This document shows, piece after piece, positions 44,340-53,292 of a DNA stretch of 64,000 nt (positions within the stretch are counted from its first letter, which is position 1; each line of letters begins with the position of its first letter). The notes beneath the pieces are model-generated. The model searched no databases and was not told the DNA's origin. It saw only the letters and a list, made by a program, of their open reading frames with translations. The stretch comes from Acidobacteriota bacterium (lineage in GTDB: Bacteria > Acidobacteriota > Terriglobia > Bryobacterales > Bryobacteraceae): assembly GCA_947470805.1 (NCBI GenBank), contig CANIVU010000006.1:1-64000 (forward strand), read 5' to 3'. The translations under genes were made by a program, and so were the position numbers.

Positions 44340-45490
44340 GAGATCCGGAAAATCTTGTTATTGCCGTCTTCGGAAAGCAGCAGGCTGCCATCGGCGAGTT
44401 GCAACACGCCGACCGGGCGGCCGTAGACTTCTTTCGACTCTTCGCTGGGCAGGAAGCCGGAGAGGAAGGTCTCCAACTGGCCGGCGGGCTTGCCGCCCTT
44501 GAAGGGCAGGAAGGCCAGTACATAGCCCGTCCGCTTCGCGCGTTCCGACGAGCCGCGGAGGGCGATGAAGGCGCCGTTCTTGTACTTGGCCGGGAAGGAC
44601 TTGCCGGTGTAGAAGGCAAACGTCATGGCCGAGACATGGGGCCCGAGGAGGAAGTCCGGTTCGACGGTCTTCTTCACGGCGTCGGGGTTCACGCCCTTGT
44701 GACGGGGCTCTTCGTTGGGGCCGAGGTAGGAGAAGGGCCAGCCGTAGAAGGCGCCCTTTTTCACTTCGCTGAAGAAGTCTGCGGGCAGATCGTCACCCAA
44801 GCCGCCGCGTTCCTGCACGGTGGTCCAGAGACGCTTGCTTTCGGGCTGGAAGCGAATGGCGACGGGGTTGCGGAGGCCGGTGGCGAAGATCTCGGGGCTG
44901 GAGCCATCAAGGTTGTAGACGTTGACGGCGTTGCGGTTGGCGGGGTCGCCGAGTTCGTGATTGGAGCCGGAGCCGACGGAGACGTAGAGCTTCTTGGCCT
45001 TGGCATCGATGGCGACCGAGCGGGTGGTGTGGCCCTTGGTGTAGCCGGTGAGGTCGACGACCTTTTCGCCGGCGCCGATGGTCATGCTGGCGGGGTCGAG
45101 CTTGTAGCGTTTGACGGCTTCGGCTTCGGTGACATAGAGGTAGCCTTCGTGGAAGGCCATGCCGAAGGGACGGTCGAGGCCGGCGATGAGCGGCTTCCGG
45201 TTTTTGTCGTTGTTGACGACGTAGACGCCGCCTTTACCGGCGGGCAGGCTATCGGCAACAAGAATGGTGCCGCCGGGGAGTTGGAGCATTTCGCGGGGCT
45301 TGGAGTAGCCGGAGGCGTACTCCTCCACTTTGAAGCCGGCGGGCACGGAGAGCGACTTGCCGGCGGGCATGGGGACAACCTTCGACGGGTTGGCCGTTTG
45401 GGCCATGGAAGGAGCGGGGAGCGTGTATTTGCGGGCCTGCGGATAGACAGACGCGGCGAACAGAAGTGAGAAAAGAACTGCGCGTTTCAT
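44327..45490 (-). CDS. Secreted glucose/sorbosone dehydrogenase-type (PQQ) six-bladed propeller
   Basis: The ATG at 45490 (MKRAVLFSLLFAASVYPQAR) gives a signal peptide; the longer frame upstream lies in the dctA gene. The product is 387 residues. Motifs are VPAGFKVEEYASGYSKPREM, RPFGMAFHEGYLYVTEAEAV, TRSVAIDAKAKKLYVSVGSG, FATGLRNPVAIRFQPESKRL and FYGWPFSYLGPNEEPRH. These are hallmarks of soluble aldose/sorbosone dehydrogenases using PQQ. It would oxidise sugars in the periplasm. It lies 16 bp after the dctA stop on the same strand and could be read through from it. Confidence 0.87.
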   Translation of the reverse strand: MKRAVLFSLLFAASVYPQARKYTLPAPSMAQTANPSKVVPMPAGKSLSVPAGFKVEEYASGYSKPREMLQLPGGTILVADSLPAGKGGVYVVNNDKNRKPLIAGLDRPFGMAFHEGYLYVTEAEAVKRYKLDPASMTIGAGEKVVDLTGYTKGHTTRSVAIDAKAKKLYVSVGSGSNHELGDPANRNAVNVYNLDGSSPEIFATGLRNPVAIRFQPESKRLWTTVQERGGLGDDLPADFFSEVKKGAFYGWPFSYLGPNEEPRHKGVNPDAVKKTVEPDFLLGPHVSAMTFAFYTGKSFPAKYKNGAFIALRGSSERAKRTGYVLAFLPFKGGKPAGQLETFLSGFLPSEESKEVYGRPVGVLQLADGSLLLSEDGNNKIFRISYSK

Positions 45491-45506
45491 CGGTGACGCT
45501 AGTTTA

Positions 45507-46760
45507 TCACTGCGCGGCGGGACCGGATAACAGCCGTTCGTGGAGGACCTTTTCGTCGAGATCGCCGGTCCATTTGGCGACGACGACGGCGGCGACACCG
45601 TTGCCGATGACGTTAGTGATGGCGCGGGCTTCCGACATAAAGCGATCGATACCGAGGATGAGCGCGAGGCCGGCGACGGGCACGTTACCGACGGCGGAGA
45701 GCGTTGCAGCAAGGACGATGAAGCCGCTGCCGGTGACCCCTGCGGCGCCTTTGGACGTGAGTAGCAGCACGGTGAGGAGCGTGATCTGCTGGGTGAGCGT
45801 CATGGGCGTGTTAGTGGCCTGGGCAATGAAGACGGCGGCCATGGTGAGGTAGATGGACGTGCCGTCGAGATTGAACGAATAACCAGTGGGGATGACGAGG
45901 CCGACGGTGGATTTGCCGGCGCCCAAGCTTTCGAGCTTCAGGATCATGCGCGGGAGGGCCGCTTCCGACGATGACGTGCCGAGGACGATCAGGATTTCTT
46001 CCTTGATGTAGCGGAGGAAACGGAAGATGTTGAAGCCGTGGAACTGGGCGATACCGCCGAGGACAACCACGATGAAGACGACGCAGGTGAGATAGAACGT
46101 GGCCATGAGCTGGGCCAAGGAGAGCAGGCTTTTCAGGCCGTAGGTGCCGACGGTGAAGGCCATGGCGCCGAATGCGCCGATGGGGGCGAGCGCCGTGATC
46201 ATTTTGACGATGGCGAAGAGGATTTCCGAGGTGCGTTCGATGAAGGTGAAGACTTCGTTTTTGTGCGAGCCGAGGCGTTGCAGGGCCACGCCGAAGAGGA
46301 TGGCGAGGAGGAGGACTTGGAGGATCTCGCCTTTGGCGAAGGCGTCGAAGAAGCTCGATGGGATGATGTTCAGAACGAAGTCCGTGGTGGACGCCATTTT
46401 ACCGGGGCCGGTGTAGGCGGCGATGGCGCCGGCGTTGAGCGTTTTGGGATCGACATTCATGCCCGCGCCGGGTTGGACCACATTCACGATGAGCAGGCCG
46501 ATGAGCAGCGCGACGGTGGATACCACTTCGAAATAGAGCAGCGCGAGGCCACCGGTGCGGCCCACCTTCTTCATGTCCGCGGTGCCGGCGATGCCGACGA
46601 CGACGGTGCAGAAGATGATCGGGGCGATGATCATCTTAATGAGCTTGATGAAGCCATCGCCAAAGGGCTTCATGGCCGCGGCCGATTCGGGGGCCAAGGC
46701 CCCGAAGGCGATCCCGATTGAGATCGCCACCAGGACCTGGAAGTAAAGAGAGCGGAACAT
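45507..46760 (-). CDS. dctA: C4-dicarboxylate/proton symporter (DAACS family)
   Basis: A 417-residue membrane transporter for succinate, fumarate and malate. Family landmarks are [20 protein letters not shown], the serine-rich hairpin [20 protein letters not shown], and the substrate/cation motif [40 protein letters not shown] and a C-terminal [20 protein letters not shown] complete the match. Eight transmembrane helices are expected. The combination of hairpin and GYSFNLDG favours DctA over glutamate carriers, but substrate specificity is inferred. The downstream sugar dehydrogenase lies 16 bp away. Confidence 0.93.
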   Translation of the reverse strand: MFRSLYFQVLVAISIGIAFGALAPESAAAMKPFGDGFIKLIKMIIAPIIFCTVVVGIAGTADMKKVGRTGGLALLYFEVVSTVALLIGLLIVNVVQPGAGMNVDPKTLNAGAIAAYTGPGKMASTTDFVLNIIPSSFFDAFAKGEILQVLLLAILFGVALQRLGSHKNEVFTFIERTSEILFAIVKMITALAPIGAFGAMAFTVGTYGLKSLLSLAQLMATFYLTCVVFIVVVLGGIAQFHGFNIFRFLRYIKEEILIVLGTSSSEAALPRMILKLESLGAGKSTVGLVIPTGYSFNLDGTSIYLTMAAVFIAQATNTPMTLTQQITLLTVLLLTSKGAAGVTGSGFIVLAATLSAVGNVPVAGLALILGIDRFMSEARAITNVIGNGVAAVVVAKWTGDLDEKVLHERLLSGPAAQ

Positions 46761-46782
46761 GTTTAGGAGATTCTAGCGGAAT

Positions 46783-47751
46783 CTACTGATAGAAGCACTT
46801 GTTCCATGCGTGGCGCTTCAACAGGGCCAGCGTTTCCGGGGAGAGTGGGCCGGCGGCGGAGACGGCCGCGTTGGCTTCCACGTTGCGGATTTTGCGCATG
46901 CCGGGGATGACGGTGGACACCACGTCGTTGGACAGCGTGAAGCGCAGCGCGGTGGTGGCGACGGCTTCGCCGGAGTTGGCCAGATCGGCCAGGAGCGCGT
47001 TGAAGGCGTGGGCGACTTGCGCCTTGCGATCGCCGCGGAAGTAGAATTCGCGGAACTCGCCGGGCTCGAAGGCGGTGTCGACGGTAATGGCGCCGGTGAG
47101 CGCGCCTTCGTCGAGCGGGCAGCGGGCCAGCACGCCGATGTTGTGCTTCTTGCAGGCTTCGAAGAGGTTGATCTGCGGGGACTGTTCGTAGATGTTGTAG
47201 ATGACCTGGACGGTATCGATGAGGCCGGTTTCGATGATGCCGAGGGCGGAATCGGGCTGGTGGTCGTTGATCGAGATGCCGAAGTGCTTCACTTTGCCTG
47301 ATTTCTTGAGGTCTTCGATGCCGCGGCGCCAGGAGTCGAAGTGGACCCAGTCGGGATTCCAGACGTGGAGTTGCTGGAGGTCGATGCAATCGGTGTTGAG
47401 GTTACGGAGCGACTGCTCGGTCATGTCGACGATGTAGTCGTAGGGGAACACCTCTTCGATGGGGGTGCCTTTGCGGGCGGGCCAGACGCGGTTCTTCGGG
47501 GGGATCTTGGTGGCGATGGTGACGGGGGCCTTCGTTTCGGCGGCGACCTGGGCGATGAGGCGCTCCGAGTGGCCTTCGTTGTAGGCGAAGGCGGTGTCGA
47601 TCAAATTGATGCCGAGTTCGATGGCGCGGCGGAGGGCGGCGAGGGACTCTTCGTCGGAGCCGTTCAGCCACTGTTTGCCGCCGATGCCCCAGGCGCCAAA
47701 ACCGATCTCAGAAACTTGGAGGCCCGTACGGCCCAATGTGCGATTGCGCAT
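46783..47751 (-). CDS. Aldo/keto reductase
   Basis: A 322-residue NADPH-dependent reductase. It starts MRNRTLGRTGLQVSEIGFGA, with the catalytic tetrad visible as Asp and Tyr in LIDTAFAYNEGHSERLI, Lys in VTIATKIPPKN and His in IDLQQLHVWNPDW. The middle FGISINDHQPDSALGIIETG and GVLARCPLDEGALTG match the AKR group of stand-alone cytoplasmic reductases. It acts on an aldehyde or ketone sugar derivative, not further identifiable. It is 22 bp upstream of dctA, on the same strand, and may share an operon with the transporter. Confidence 0.92.
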   Translation of the reverse strand: MRNRTLGRTGLQVSEIGFGAWGIGGKQWLNGSDEESLAALRRAIELGINLIDTAFAYNEGHSERLIAQVAAETKAPVTIATKIPPKNRVWPARKGTPIEEVFPYDYIVDMTEQSLRNLNTDCIDLQQLHVWNPDWVHFDSWRRGIEDLKKSGKVKHFGISINDHQPDSALGIIETGLIDTVQVIYNIYEQSPQINLFEACKKHNIGVLARCPLDEGALTGAITVDTAFEPGEFREFYFRGDRKAQVAHAFNALLADLANSGEAVATTALRFTLSNDVVSTVIPGMRKIRNVEANAAVSAAGPLSPETLALLKRHAWNKCFYQ

Positions 47752-47773
47752 AGAGTTCTATTATGAAGGCTGT

Positions 47774-48550
47774 ATGCGTTGGATATTGGTGGCACTTTCG
47801 ACTCTCCTTCTTTTCGGCGCGAGCGTGCGCCTGTTTCTGAAGGACGGCACGTTTCACGTCGTCAGCGAGTACAAGGTTCTGAGTGACCGGGTGCGGTTCT
47901 ATTCGCTGGAGCGGAGCGATTGGGAGGAGATCCCGTTGGAGCTTGTGGACCTGGCCAAGACCAAGGGCACCGTCGACGCGCAGGCCAAGGACGTGGCGGC
48001 CGAAAGGAAGGCCGAGGCCGAGGAAGAGGCCGCCGAGAAGGCCATGCGCAAGGAGATCCGCGAGGTGCCGAAAGAGGCGGGGCTGTACTACCTGGTGGAC
48101 GGCCAGCCGATGAAGGCATTGAAGCAGGCGGAGTTGAAGATCGTCACCGATAAGAAGCGGCAGATATTGAAGGTGATCACGCCGATCCCGATTCTGGCGG
48201 GGAAGAGCCACGTGGAGATCGATGGATTGAAGAGCGCGTTCGTGGTGAACGAAGAGCGGCCGGAGTTCTATTTCCGGCTCGCGTCGGAGGAGCGGTTCGG
48301 ACTGGTGCGGTGCGTCGCGGCGCCGAAGGGGACGGGGCGGATTGTGGAACGGTGGGAGGTTTTGCCGGTGGTGAAGGAAGTGGTGGTGCAGCACGAAGAG
48401 GTGCAGATCTTCCGGAAACAGGTGGGCGAGGGGCTGTATAAAGTGTGGCCGATGGAGCCGTTAACCAGCGGCGAATATGCGTGGATTGAGTTCACCGAGG
48501 GCAAAGGGAACACGCAGGTTTGGGACTTTTCGTTTGCGGCAAAAAAATAA
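47774..48550 (+). CDS. Secreted protein of unknown function with charged coiled segment
   Basis: The ATG at 47774 gives a signal peptide (MRWILVALSTLLLFGASVRL). The product is 258 residues. The first part, KDGTFHVVSEYKVLSDRVRF and YSLERSDWEEIPLELVDLAK, looks like a small beta domain found in acidobacterial secreted proteins. An acidic/basic helical stretch follows (AERKAEAEEEAAEKAMRKEI), then a beta-rich C-terminal domain. I recognise no named family. It is divergent from the aldo/keto reductase with 22 bp between starts. Confidence 0.7.
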   Translation: MRWILVALSTLLLFGASVRLFLKDGTFHVVSEYKVLSDRVRFYSLERSDWEEIPLELVDLAKTKGTVDAQAKDVAAERKAEAEEEAAEKAMRKEIREVPKEAGLYYLVDGQPMKALKQAELKIVTDKKRQILKVITPIPILAGKSHVEIDGLKSAFVVNEERPEFYFRLASEERFGLVRCVAAPKGTGRIVERWEVLPVVKEVVVQHEEVQIFRKQVGEGLYKVWPMEPLTSGEYAWIEFTEGKGNTQVWDFSFAAKK

Positions 48551-48762
48551 TGTTTAGTGGCGGTAACAGTTTACCTGTGCGAAGCATCCGATAGCGGGGT
48601 GCCCCGCTTTCCCCGTAAGTCATGCAGTTTCATGCGATTATGTGCTAATCTGATAGGCGGTGGCCGTGTGTGCGGCCGCTGGCAGAAGATCCTTGCACGC
48701 CTCACCAACAGCAACAGCAACAACAACTCACCACATACAGATTTTAGGGAGGAGGACTGGTA

Positions 48763-51700
48763 ATGATTAAATGGTCCCTGACATGGTTTATCCTGCTGTC
48801 ACTCTACGTCGCCGGGCTCATGGCCCAAGGTGTCAACACCAACGCGACGAAGGATGACTGGGAAGAAATCAATTTTGAAACGGGCTCCGCGGTACTCACG
48901 GATGGGTATCCGAGCCTGCTGCGTTTAGCCGAGTTACTGACGAAGAACCCCGGCTTTAAAGTTCGCGTGGAAGGCCACACGGACGGCATTGGCTCCAAGC
49001 GTGCCAATGAAAAGCTGGGCATGCAGCGCGCCCAGGCTGTGAAACAGTTCCTGGAAAAATATGGAGCGCGGCCCGATCAGATTTCGGCCACCACGCAGGG
49101 CATGGTCCAGCCGAAGGTTGGCAACGATACCAAGGAAGGCCGCTGGATGAATCGGCGCACGATGTTGTACGTTGCCGATGCCCAGGGCAAGCCGGTGTCG
49201 GCCGGTGGTGTGGGCGACGCGATCCGCAACCTGAACGCGGCGGCCGGTGGCCCTGCGGCGGCTGCCGATCCGAAGTGCTGCGATGAGATTTTGAAGCGGC
49301 TGGATAAGTTGGACGACATCCTGGCGCTCCTCCGCACCATGAAGGGCGACCACGACAAGCTGGCCGGCGAAGTGGCCAAGCTGAAGGACGACAACCAGAA
49401 ACTGGCTGCCTCCAACGCCGCCACCGCCGCCGCGGGCCTCGCGCCCAAGGCGAAGGAAGACGTCGCCGACGTTTCCCGCAAGGTGATCGAAGAAACGCTT
49501 GCCAAGAACAACTCTCCCAAGTTCTCCGTCCTGGGCGCCAACGCCGGGGCCGATAGCCAGGGCCGGTTGACCTTCAACGGCAAGGGCCGCTTCTTCGCGC
49601 CGATGGGCAAGTCCAGCGCCTTCCAGAGCGAAGCGGAGTACATGTACTTCCGCGACCGCCAGGAAGGGCAGTTTGACGCCGGTTTGGTGCAGCGGTTCGA
49701 CAAGGTGCAGATGGGCTTGTTCTCCAGCTTCAAGCACGCCAGCTTCAGCCAGTACTCTGGCGGCGGCACGCTGGGCCAGGGCGCCGTGGCGGTTGACTAC
49801 ATCTTCAAGCGCGGCCGGCTGGGCCTCTTCGGCACCAAGGCGTTCCTGAACAACGCGGTTATCAACCGCGCCGTGGTCAGCCCGAACGTGTTCCTGGAGA
49901 CCTACCTCCGCGCGGTCGATCAGATCGGCGCTTCGACCTCGGTGGCTCTGTGGAAGGACACGTATGTTGAAGGCAACCTCGGCTTCCTGCGCGCCTACAG
50001 CGGCAACAATAAGCCGGGCGGCATGATCCGCTTCGTGCAGCCGATCAACAAGATGATCGCGCTCAGCGTCGAAGGCGGCCTGAACGAAACGCTCATCGGC
50101 AAGAACAACTCCGGCGCCGTTCGCTTCGGCATTCTGTTCGGCAACTGGCTGCGTCCGAAGGACTATGCCGCTACCGAAACGCCTGTGCCGATGGACATCC
50201 CGCGCCTGCGCTATGAAGTGCTGACCCGGCGCATCCGCACCGGAAACAGCGCTCCGATCGCCGACGCCGGTGGGGACCAGGTCAACGCCGCCGCCGGGCC
50301 CATCCGCCTGGACGGCTCGGCCTCCTACGATCCTGATGGCGACCCCATCACCTATCAGTGGACGCAGGTCGCCGGCCCCACGGTCACGATCAACAACGCC
50401 ACCTCCGCCGTCGCCGGCTTCACCGCCGCCGCTGGTCAGACCTACGCCTTCCGGCTCGCCGTGCGCGACGACCAGGGTGCTACGGGCATCGCCCGCGCCA
50501 CCGTCGGCGTTCGTTCGCCGCAGGTGGTTCGCATCCTCCGCTTCCAGGCCAACCCGATTCAGGTGAAGGCCGGCCAGCCGGTGAACTTGTTGTGGTTGAT
50601 TGAAAATGCCGACTCGGCCAGCATCACGCCGGTCGGTGGTTCGGTCAACTCCACGCAGGGCACGCTCACGGTGAACCCCACCGAGAACACCACCTACCGC
50701 CTGACCGCCAAGAACGCGACCAGCGAAGCGGTGGAAACGGTTACCGTGAACGTAGAACGCCCGCTGCCGCGCATCATCAGCTTCCAGGCAACCCCGGCCA
50801 CCATCAACCGTGGTCAGGGCTCTACGCTCGCCTGGCAGACGCAGGACGCCGATACGATCTCGATCGCCGGCATCGGAAACGTCTCGCCATCCGGCACCTC
50901 GCCGGTTTCGCCGAACGATACCACCACCTACACCATCACCGCGACGAACGCCTTCGGGTCTACGTCGGCCACGGCTGTGGTTCAGGTGGGTGTGCCTCCG
51001 CCTCCGGGCGGCGGTGGCGACGGCCTGCCGCGCATCATCCGTTTCACCGGTTCGCCGATGGACATCACCTCCGGGGAGCGCACTTCGCTCGACTGGTTGG
51101 TTGAGAACGCCACTTCGGTCACCATCAGCACTCTCGGCACCGTGGGTCTGCAGGGCAACAGCGGTATCTCGCCCAATCAGAACACGCTGTATACCCTGAC
51201 CGCGCAGAACGCGCAAGGCCAGGTGAGCTCGACGATCGGCATCAACGTGCGGCCGGCTCCTATTCCGCCCACGCCTGGTCCGGCTATCACCGCTTGCGTC
51301 GCCAACCCGGTGGAAGTGGTCAACGCCGGTGACTCGGCCTCCATCAGCTACACCGCCACCAACTTCACGGTGGTCACGCTGAACGGCCTCGGCGTCGGTA
51401 ACCCGGTTGTGGTTCGTCCCAACACGACGACGACCTACACCCTGATCGCCTACAACGCCAAGAACGAAACGGCTCGCTGCGACGTGACCGTTCGTGTCAA
51501 GGCCCCGCCGGTGATCGAACGGCCCATCGCGAACGCCGGTCCCAGCATCGACACGCTGTACCGCCTGATCACGCTCGACGGCTCGGCTTCGTCCGATCCG
51601 AAGGGCGGGCCGCTCACCTACCGTTGGCGTCCGCTGGAGAAGACCGCCGTGGTTCTCGAACCCACTTCGGTGACTCCGCGTGTGCAGCTCGGTGAGCAGT

Positions 51701-51798
51701 TCGGGCCGTACCTGTTCGAACTCACCGTGACCAACCAGGCCGGTGTTTCGGCCACGTCGGTCGTCACTGTCAACTTCGTTTCCACGCGCGTTCGTTAA
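48763..51798 (+). CDS. Large outer-membrane protein: N-terminal OmpA domain, barrel-like core, PKD and Ig-like repeats
   Basis: A 1011-residue protein preceded by GGGAGGAGG about 9 bp upstream. Signal peptide 1-21. Residues 30-140 form an OmpA C-like peptidoglycan-binding domain (VRVEGHTDGIGSKRANEKLG ... NRRTMLYVAD), here at the N-terminus. Residues 170-225 are a coiled coil (ILKRLDKLDDILALLRTMKG). Residues 255-480 are amphipathic strands typical of a beta-barrel. A PKD-like domain lies at about 485-580 (ADAGGDQVNAAAGPIRLDGS), followed by four Ig-like repeats of about 80 residues (RILRFQANPIQVKAGQPVNL, RIISFQATPATINRGQGSTL, RIIRFTGSPMDITSGERTSL, then a fourth). A last PKD-like domain ends the chain. 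It probably links peptidoglycan, outer membrane and surface. A strong terminator follows. Confidence 0.85.
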   Translation: MIKWSLTWFILLSLYVAGLMAQGVNTNATKDDWEEINFETGSAVLTDGYPSLLRLAELLTKNPGFKVRVEGHTDGIGSKRANEKLGMQRAQAVKQFLEKYGARPDQISATTQGMVQPKVGNDTKEGRWMNRRTMLYVADAQGKPVSAGGVGDAIRNLNAAAGGPAAAADPKCCDEILKRLDKLDDILALLRTMKGDHDKLAGEVAKLKDDNQKLAASNAATAAAGLAPKAKEDVADVSRKVIEETLAKNNSPKFSVLGANAGADSQGRLTFNGKGRFFAPMGKSSAFQSEAEYMYFRDRQEGQFDAGLVQRFDKVQMGLFSSFKHASFSQYSGGGTLGQGAVAVDYIFKRGRLGLFGTKAFLNNAVINRAVVSPNVFLETYLRAVDQIGASTSVALWKDTYVEGNLGFLRAYSGNNKPGGMIRFVQPINKMIALSVEGGLNETLIGKNNSGAVRFGILFGNWLRPKDYAATETPVPMDIPRLRYEVLTRRIRTGNSAPIADAGGDQVNAAAGPIRLDGSASYDPDGDPITYQWTQVAGPTVTINNATSAVAGFTAAAGQTYAFRLAVRDDQGATGIARATVGVRSPQVVRILRFQANPIQVKAGQPVNLLWLIENADSASITPVGGSVNSTQGTLTVNPTENTTYRLTAKNATSEAVETVTVNVERPLPRIISFQATPATINRGQGSTLAWQTQDADTISIAGIGNVSPSGTSPVSPNDTTTYTITATNAFGSTSATAVVQVGVPPPPGGGGDGLPRIIRFTGSPMDITSGERTSLDWLVENATSVTISTLGTVGLQGNSGISPNQNTLYTLTAQNAQGQVSSTIGINVRPAPIPPTPGPAITACVANPVEVVNAGDSASISYTATNFTVVTLNGLGVGNPVVVRPNTTTTYTLIAYNAKNETARCDVTVRVKAPPVIERPIANAGPSIDTLYRLITLDGSASSDPKGGPLTYRWRPLEKTAVVLEPTSVTPRVQLGEQFGPYLFELTVTNQAGVSATSVVTVNFVSTRVR

Positions 51799-51830
51799 CC
51801 CGATCGCGCGTAGGGTTCCCGCAACCCCAA

Positions 51831-51869
51831 ACGGCCGGCGCCTTACCCAGGCGCCGGCCGTTTTGTTTT
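51831..51869 (+). terminator. Rho-independent terminator after the OmpA/Ig protein gene
   Basis: ACGGCCGGCGCC and GGCGCCGGCCGT form a perfect 12-bp GC-rich stem around TTACCCA, followed by TTTGTTTTA. It lies 33 bp after the stop codon. Its strength fits an abundantly transcribed gene. On the other strand it may also serve the convergent gene ending at 51868. Confidence 0.92.
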
Positions 51870-52227
51870 ACCCCTCGCAGGCCACGGGGTTTTCGTAACA
51901 GTCTTCGTTGTCCTTGGGCGTGGAGGGGTTGGCGCACTTGAAATCTTTTTCAATCAGCAGATGAATGGGGCCGGTTGAGTCTTCAAAGCCCACCCGTTCA
52001 TCGACGTCCCAACCGCTGAGCCACGCCGACGGAATGTGCACGGTCAGGCGCGCCCCGTCGGCCGTAACGCCCAGCGTGGACGCCGCCGAGTCCGGCCGCA
52101 ACGCGTACTGCATCGCCACCGGGAGCGTCGGGCACGTCTCAACCACTTCCCCGCCCTCGGCGAGCGTCTTCACCTCGGACTGTTTCAAACGGAGCCGTAT
52201 GCTATCGGCATGGATACGAAGCTTCAT
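51868..52227 (-). CDS. Small conserved protein of the DUF7009 type
   Basis: A 119-residue cytoplasmic protein beginning MKLRIHADSIRLRLKQSEVK, an opening found in a small conserved family (KLRIRxxSxRLRLTQSEV). TVHIPSAWLSGWDVDERVGF and a C-terminus DFKCANPSTPKDNEDCYENP, with paired Cys and Asn-Pro, are also family-like. The family has no known function. The start is divergent from the FmdB-type gene with only 9 bp between the two starts. Confidence 0.75.
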   Translation of the reverse strand: MKLRIHADSIRLRLKQSEVKTLAEGGEVVETCPTLPVAMQYALRPDSAASTLGVTADGARLTVHIPSAWLSGWDVDERVGFEDSTGPIHLLIEKDFKCANPSTPKDNEDCYENPVACEG

Positions 52228-52236
52228 AATTAAAGT

Positions 52237-52419
52237 ATGCCGATGTATGAGTACGCTTGTCCGGAATGTGGCGCCCGGTTTGAAAAATTGCGCCGGATGT
52301 CGGAGGCCGACAGCCCCTCCCGCTGCACCGCCTGCGGGGTGGAAAATGCGCAGCGCGTGATCTCCACGTTCTGCGCCGCCGGCGGTTGCGGCAGTGGCGG
52401 CAATGGCCGATTTACTTGA
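52237..52419 (+). CDS. FmdB-family zinc ribbon protein
   Basis: A 60-residue protein starting MPMYEYACPECGARFEKLRR, the diagnostic FmdB/putative regulatory protein opening. The zinc ribbon is made by CPECG and CTACG, followed by ENAQRVISTFCAAGGCGSGG and a Gly/Ser-rich tail. FmdB-like proteins are thought to be regulators but no target is established. Its end overlaps the convergent peptidase gene by 8 bp. Confidence 0.9.
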   Translation: MPMYEYACPECGARFEKLRRMSEADSPSRCTACGVENAQRVISTFCAAGGCGSGGNGRFT

Positions 52420-53248
52420 GGCCCGCAGTAGGGCTCCCGGCGGGAGCCAACGACTGGTCCAAGTACTTCAAATACACCGCCAGAAAGCGATACGTCGCTT
52501 TGTAGGCGTCCAGGTTCACCTTGCTCAGCTGGTCGTCGATGGTGTGCAAAATCAGCCACGTCTCATTCGTCAGGCCGTGGAAATCGATCGTCGGCACCTT
52601 CGCGTCGCGGAACGGGGCCGTATCGCTGTTGCCCACTTTTTCAACGTTCATCCCCTGCACCGGGACCTTCACGGCCTGAGCGATTTCCAGCGCCATCCGG
52701 CCCAACTCCGGGTCCGCCCGCGAGGCCCACAGATACAACGGCAACGGACCCGCCGCCACGCTGTCGATATTCACCACCGCCCGCACGTGTTTCAATAGCG
52801 TCTTCCGGTTCGCCGAAACCCACGCCCGCGACCCCACCAGCCCCGCCTCCTCATCGGTGAAACCGATGAACAGGAACCGGTGACGCAACGCGGTGCCGTG
52901 CCGCAAGCTCTCATACAACGACGGTAACAGCGACGCGCCCGTCCAGTTATCAATCGCTCCGGCGCCCGCCCGGACTTTGTCGAAATGCGCCGTCACCAGG
53001 ATCAAGCCAGCGTCCGTATTCTCTCCCAATCCGCAGACCAGATTCGGCAGCTTCGACCCTTTCGCCTTCTGCTCGTCGATCTCGCACCCGGCCTCTACAA
53101 ACAGCGTGCGCAACGCGCCCAACCGCGCTTCGTTATCGCCGCGCGCGATACTCTGCAGCCGCCCCACCACCGTCGACTCCGCAATCGTCGAGAACTGCAG
53201 TTGCTGCGCCAGCAAAGGAACGCCCAGTAACAACAGCCACATACGCAT
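52412..53248 (-). CDS. Secreted M28-family aminopeptidase
   Basis: A 278-residue protein with a short signal peptide ([20 protein letters not shown]). The M28 zinc residues appear in [20 protein letters not shown] (first His and bridging Asp), [18 protein letters not shown] (catalytic and metal Glu), [10 protein letters not shown] (Asp) and LILHTIDD (last His). The [18 protein letters not shown] segment is typical. It releases N-terminal residues from peptides outside the cytoplasm. It is the third zinc exopeptidase-type gene of the window. It is divergent from the isomerase gene at 53293. Confidence 0.87.
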   Translation of the reverse strand: MRMWLLLLGVPLLAQQLQFSTIAESTVVGRLQSIARGDNEARLGALRTLFVEAGCEIDEQKAKGSKLPNLVCGLGENTDAGLILVTAHFDKVRAGAGAIDNWTGASLLPSLYESLRHGTALRHRFLFIGFTDEEAGLVGSRAWVSANRKTLLKHVRAVVNIDSVAAGPLPLYLWASRADPELGRMALEIAQAVKVPVQGMNVEKVGNSDTAPFRDAKVPTIDFHGLTNETWLILHTIDDQLSKVNLDAYKATYRFLAVYLKYLDQSLAPAGSPTAGLK

Positions 53249-53292
53249 CCTTCAAATTCTATCCGCCGTGCTTTATAGTGGGGAACAGACTT

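Noticed and set aside
48934-51216. 760-residue minus-strand open frame
   Set aside because: It lies opposite the OmpA/Ig-repeat gene, which has a signal peptide, a strong RBS and recognisable domains. The antisense frame has none.
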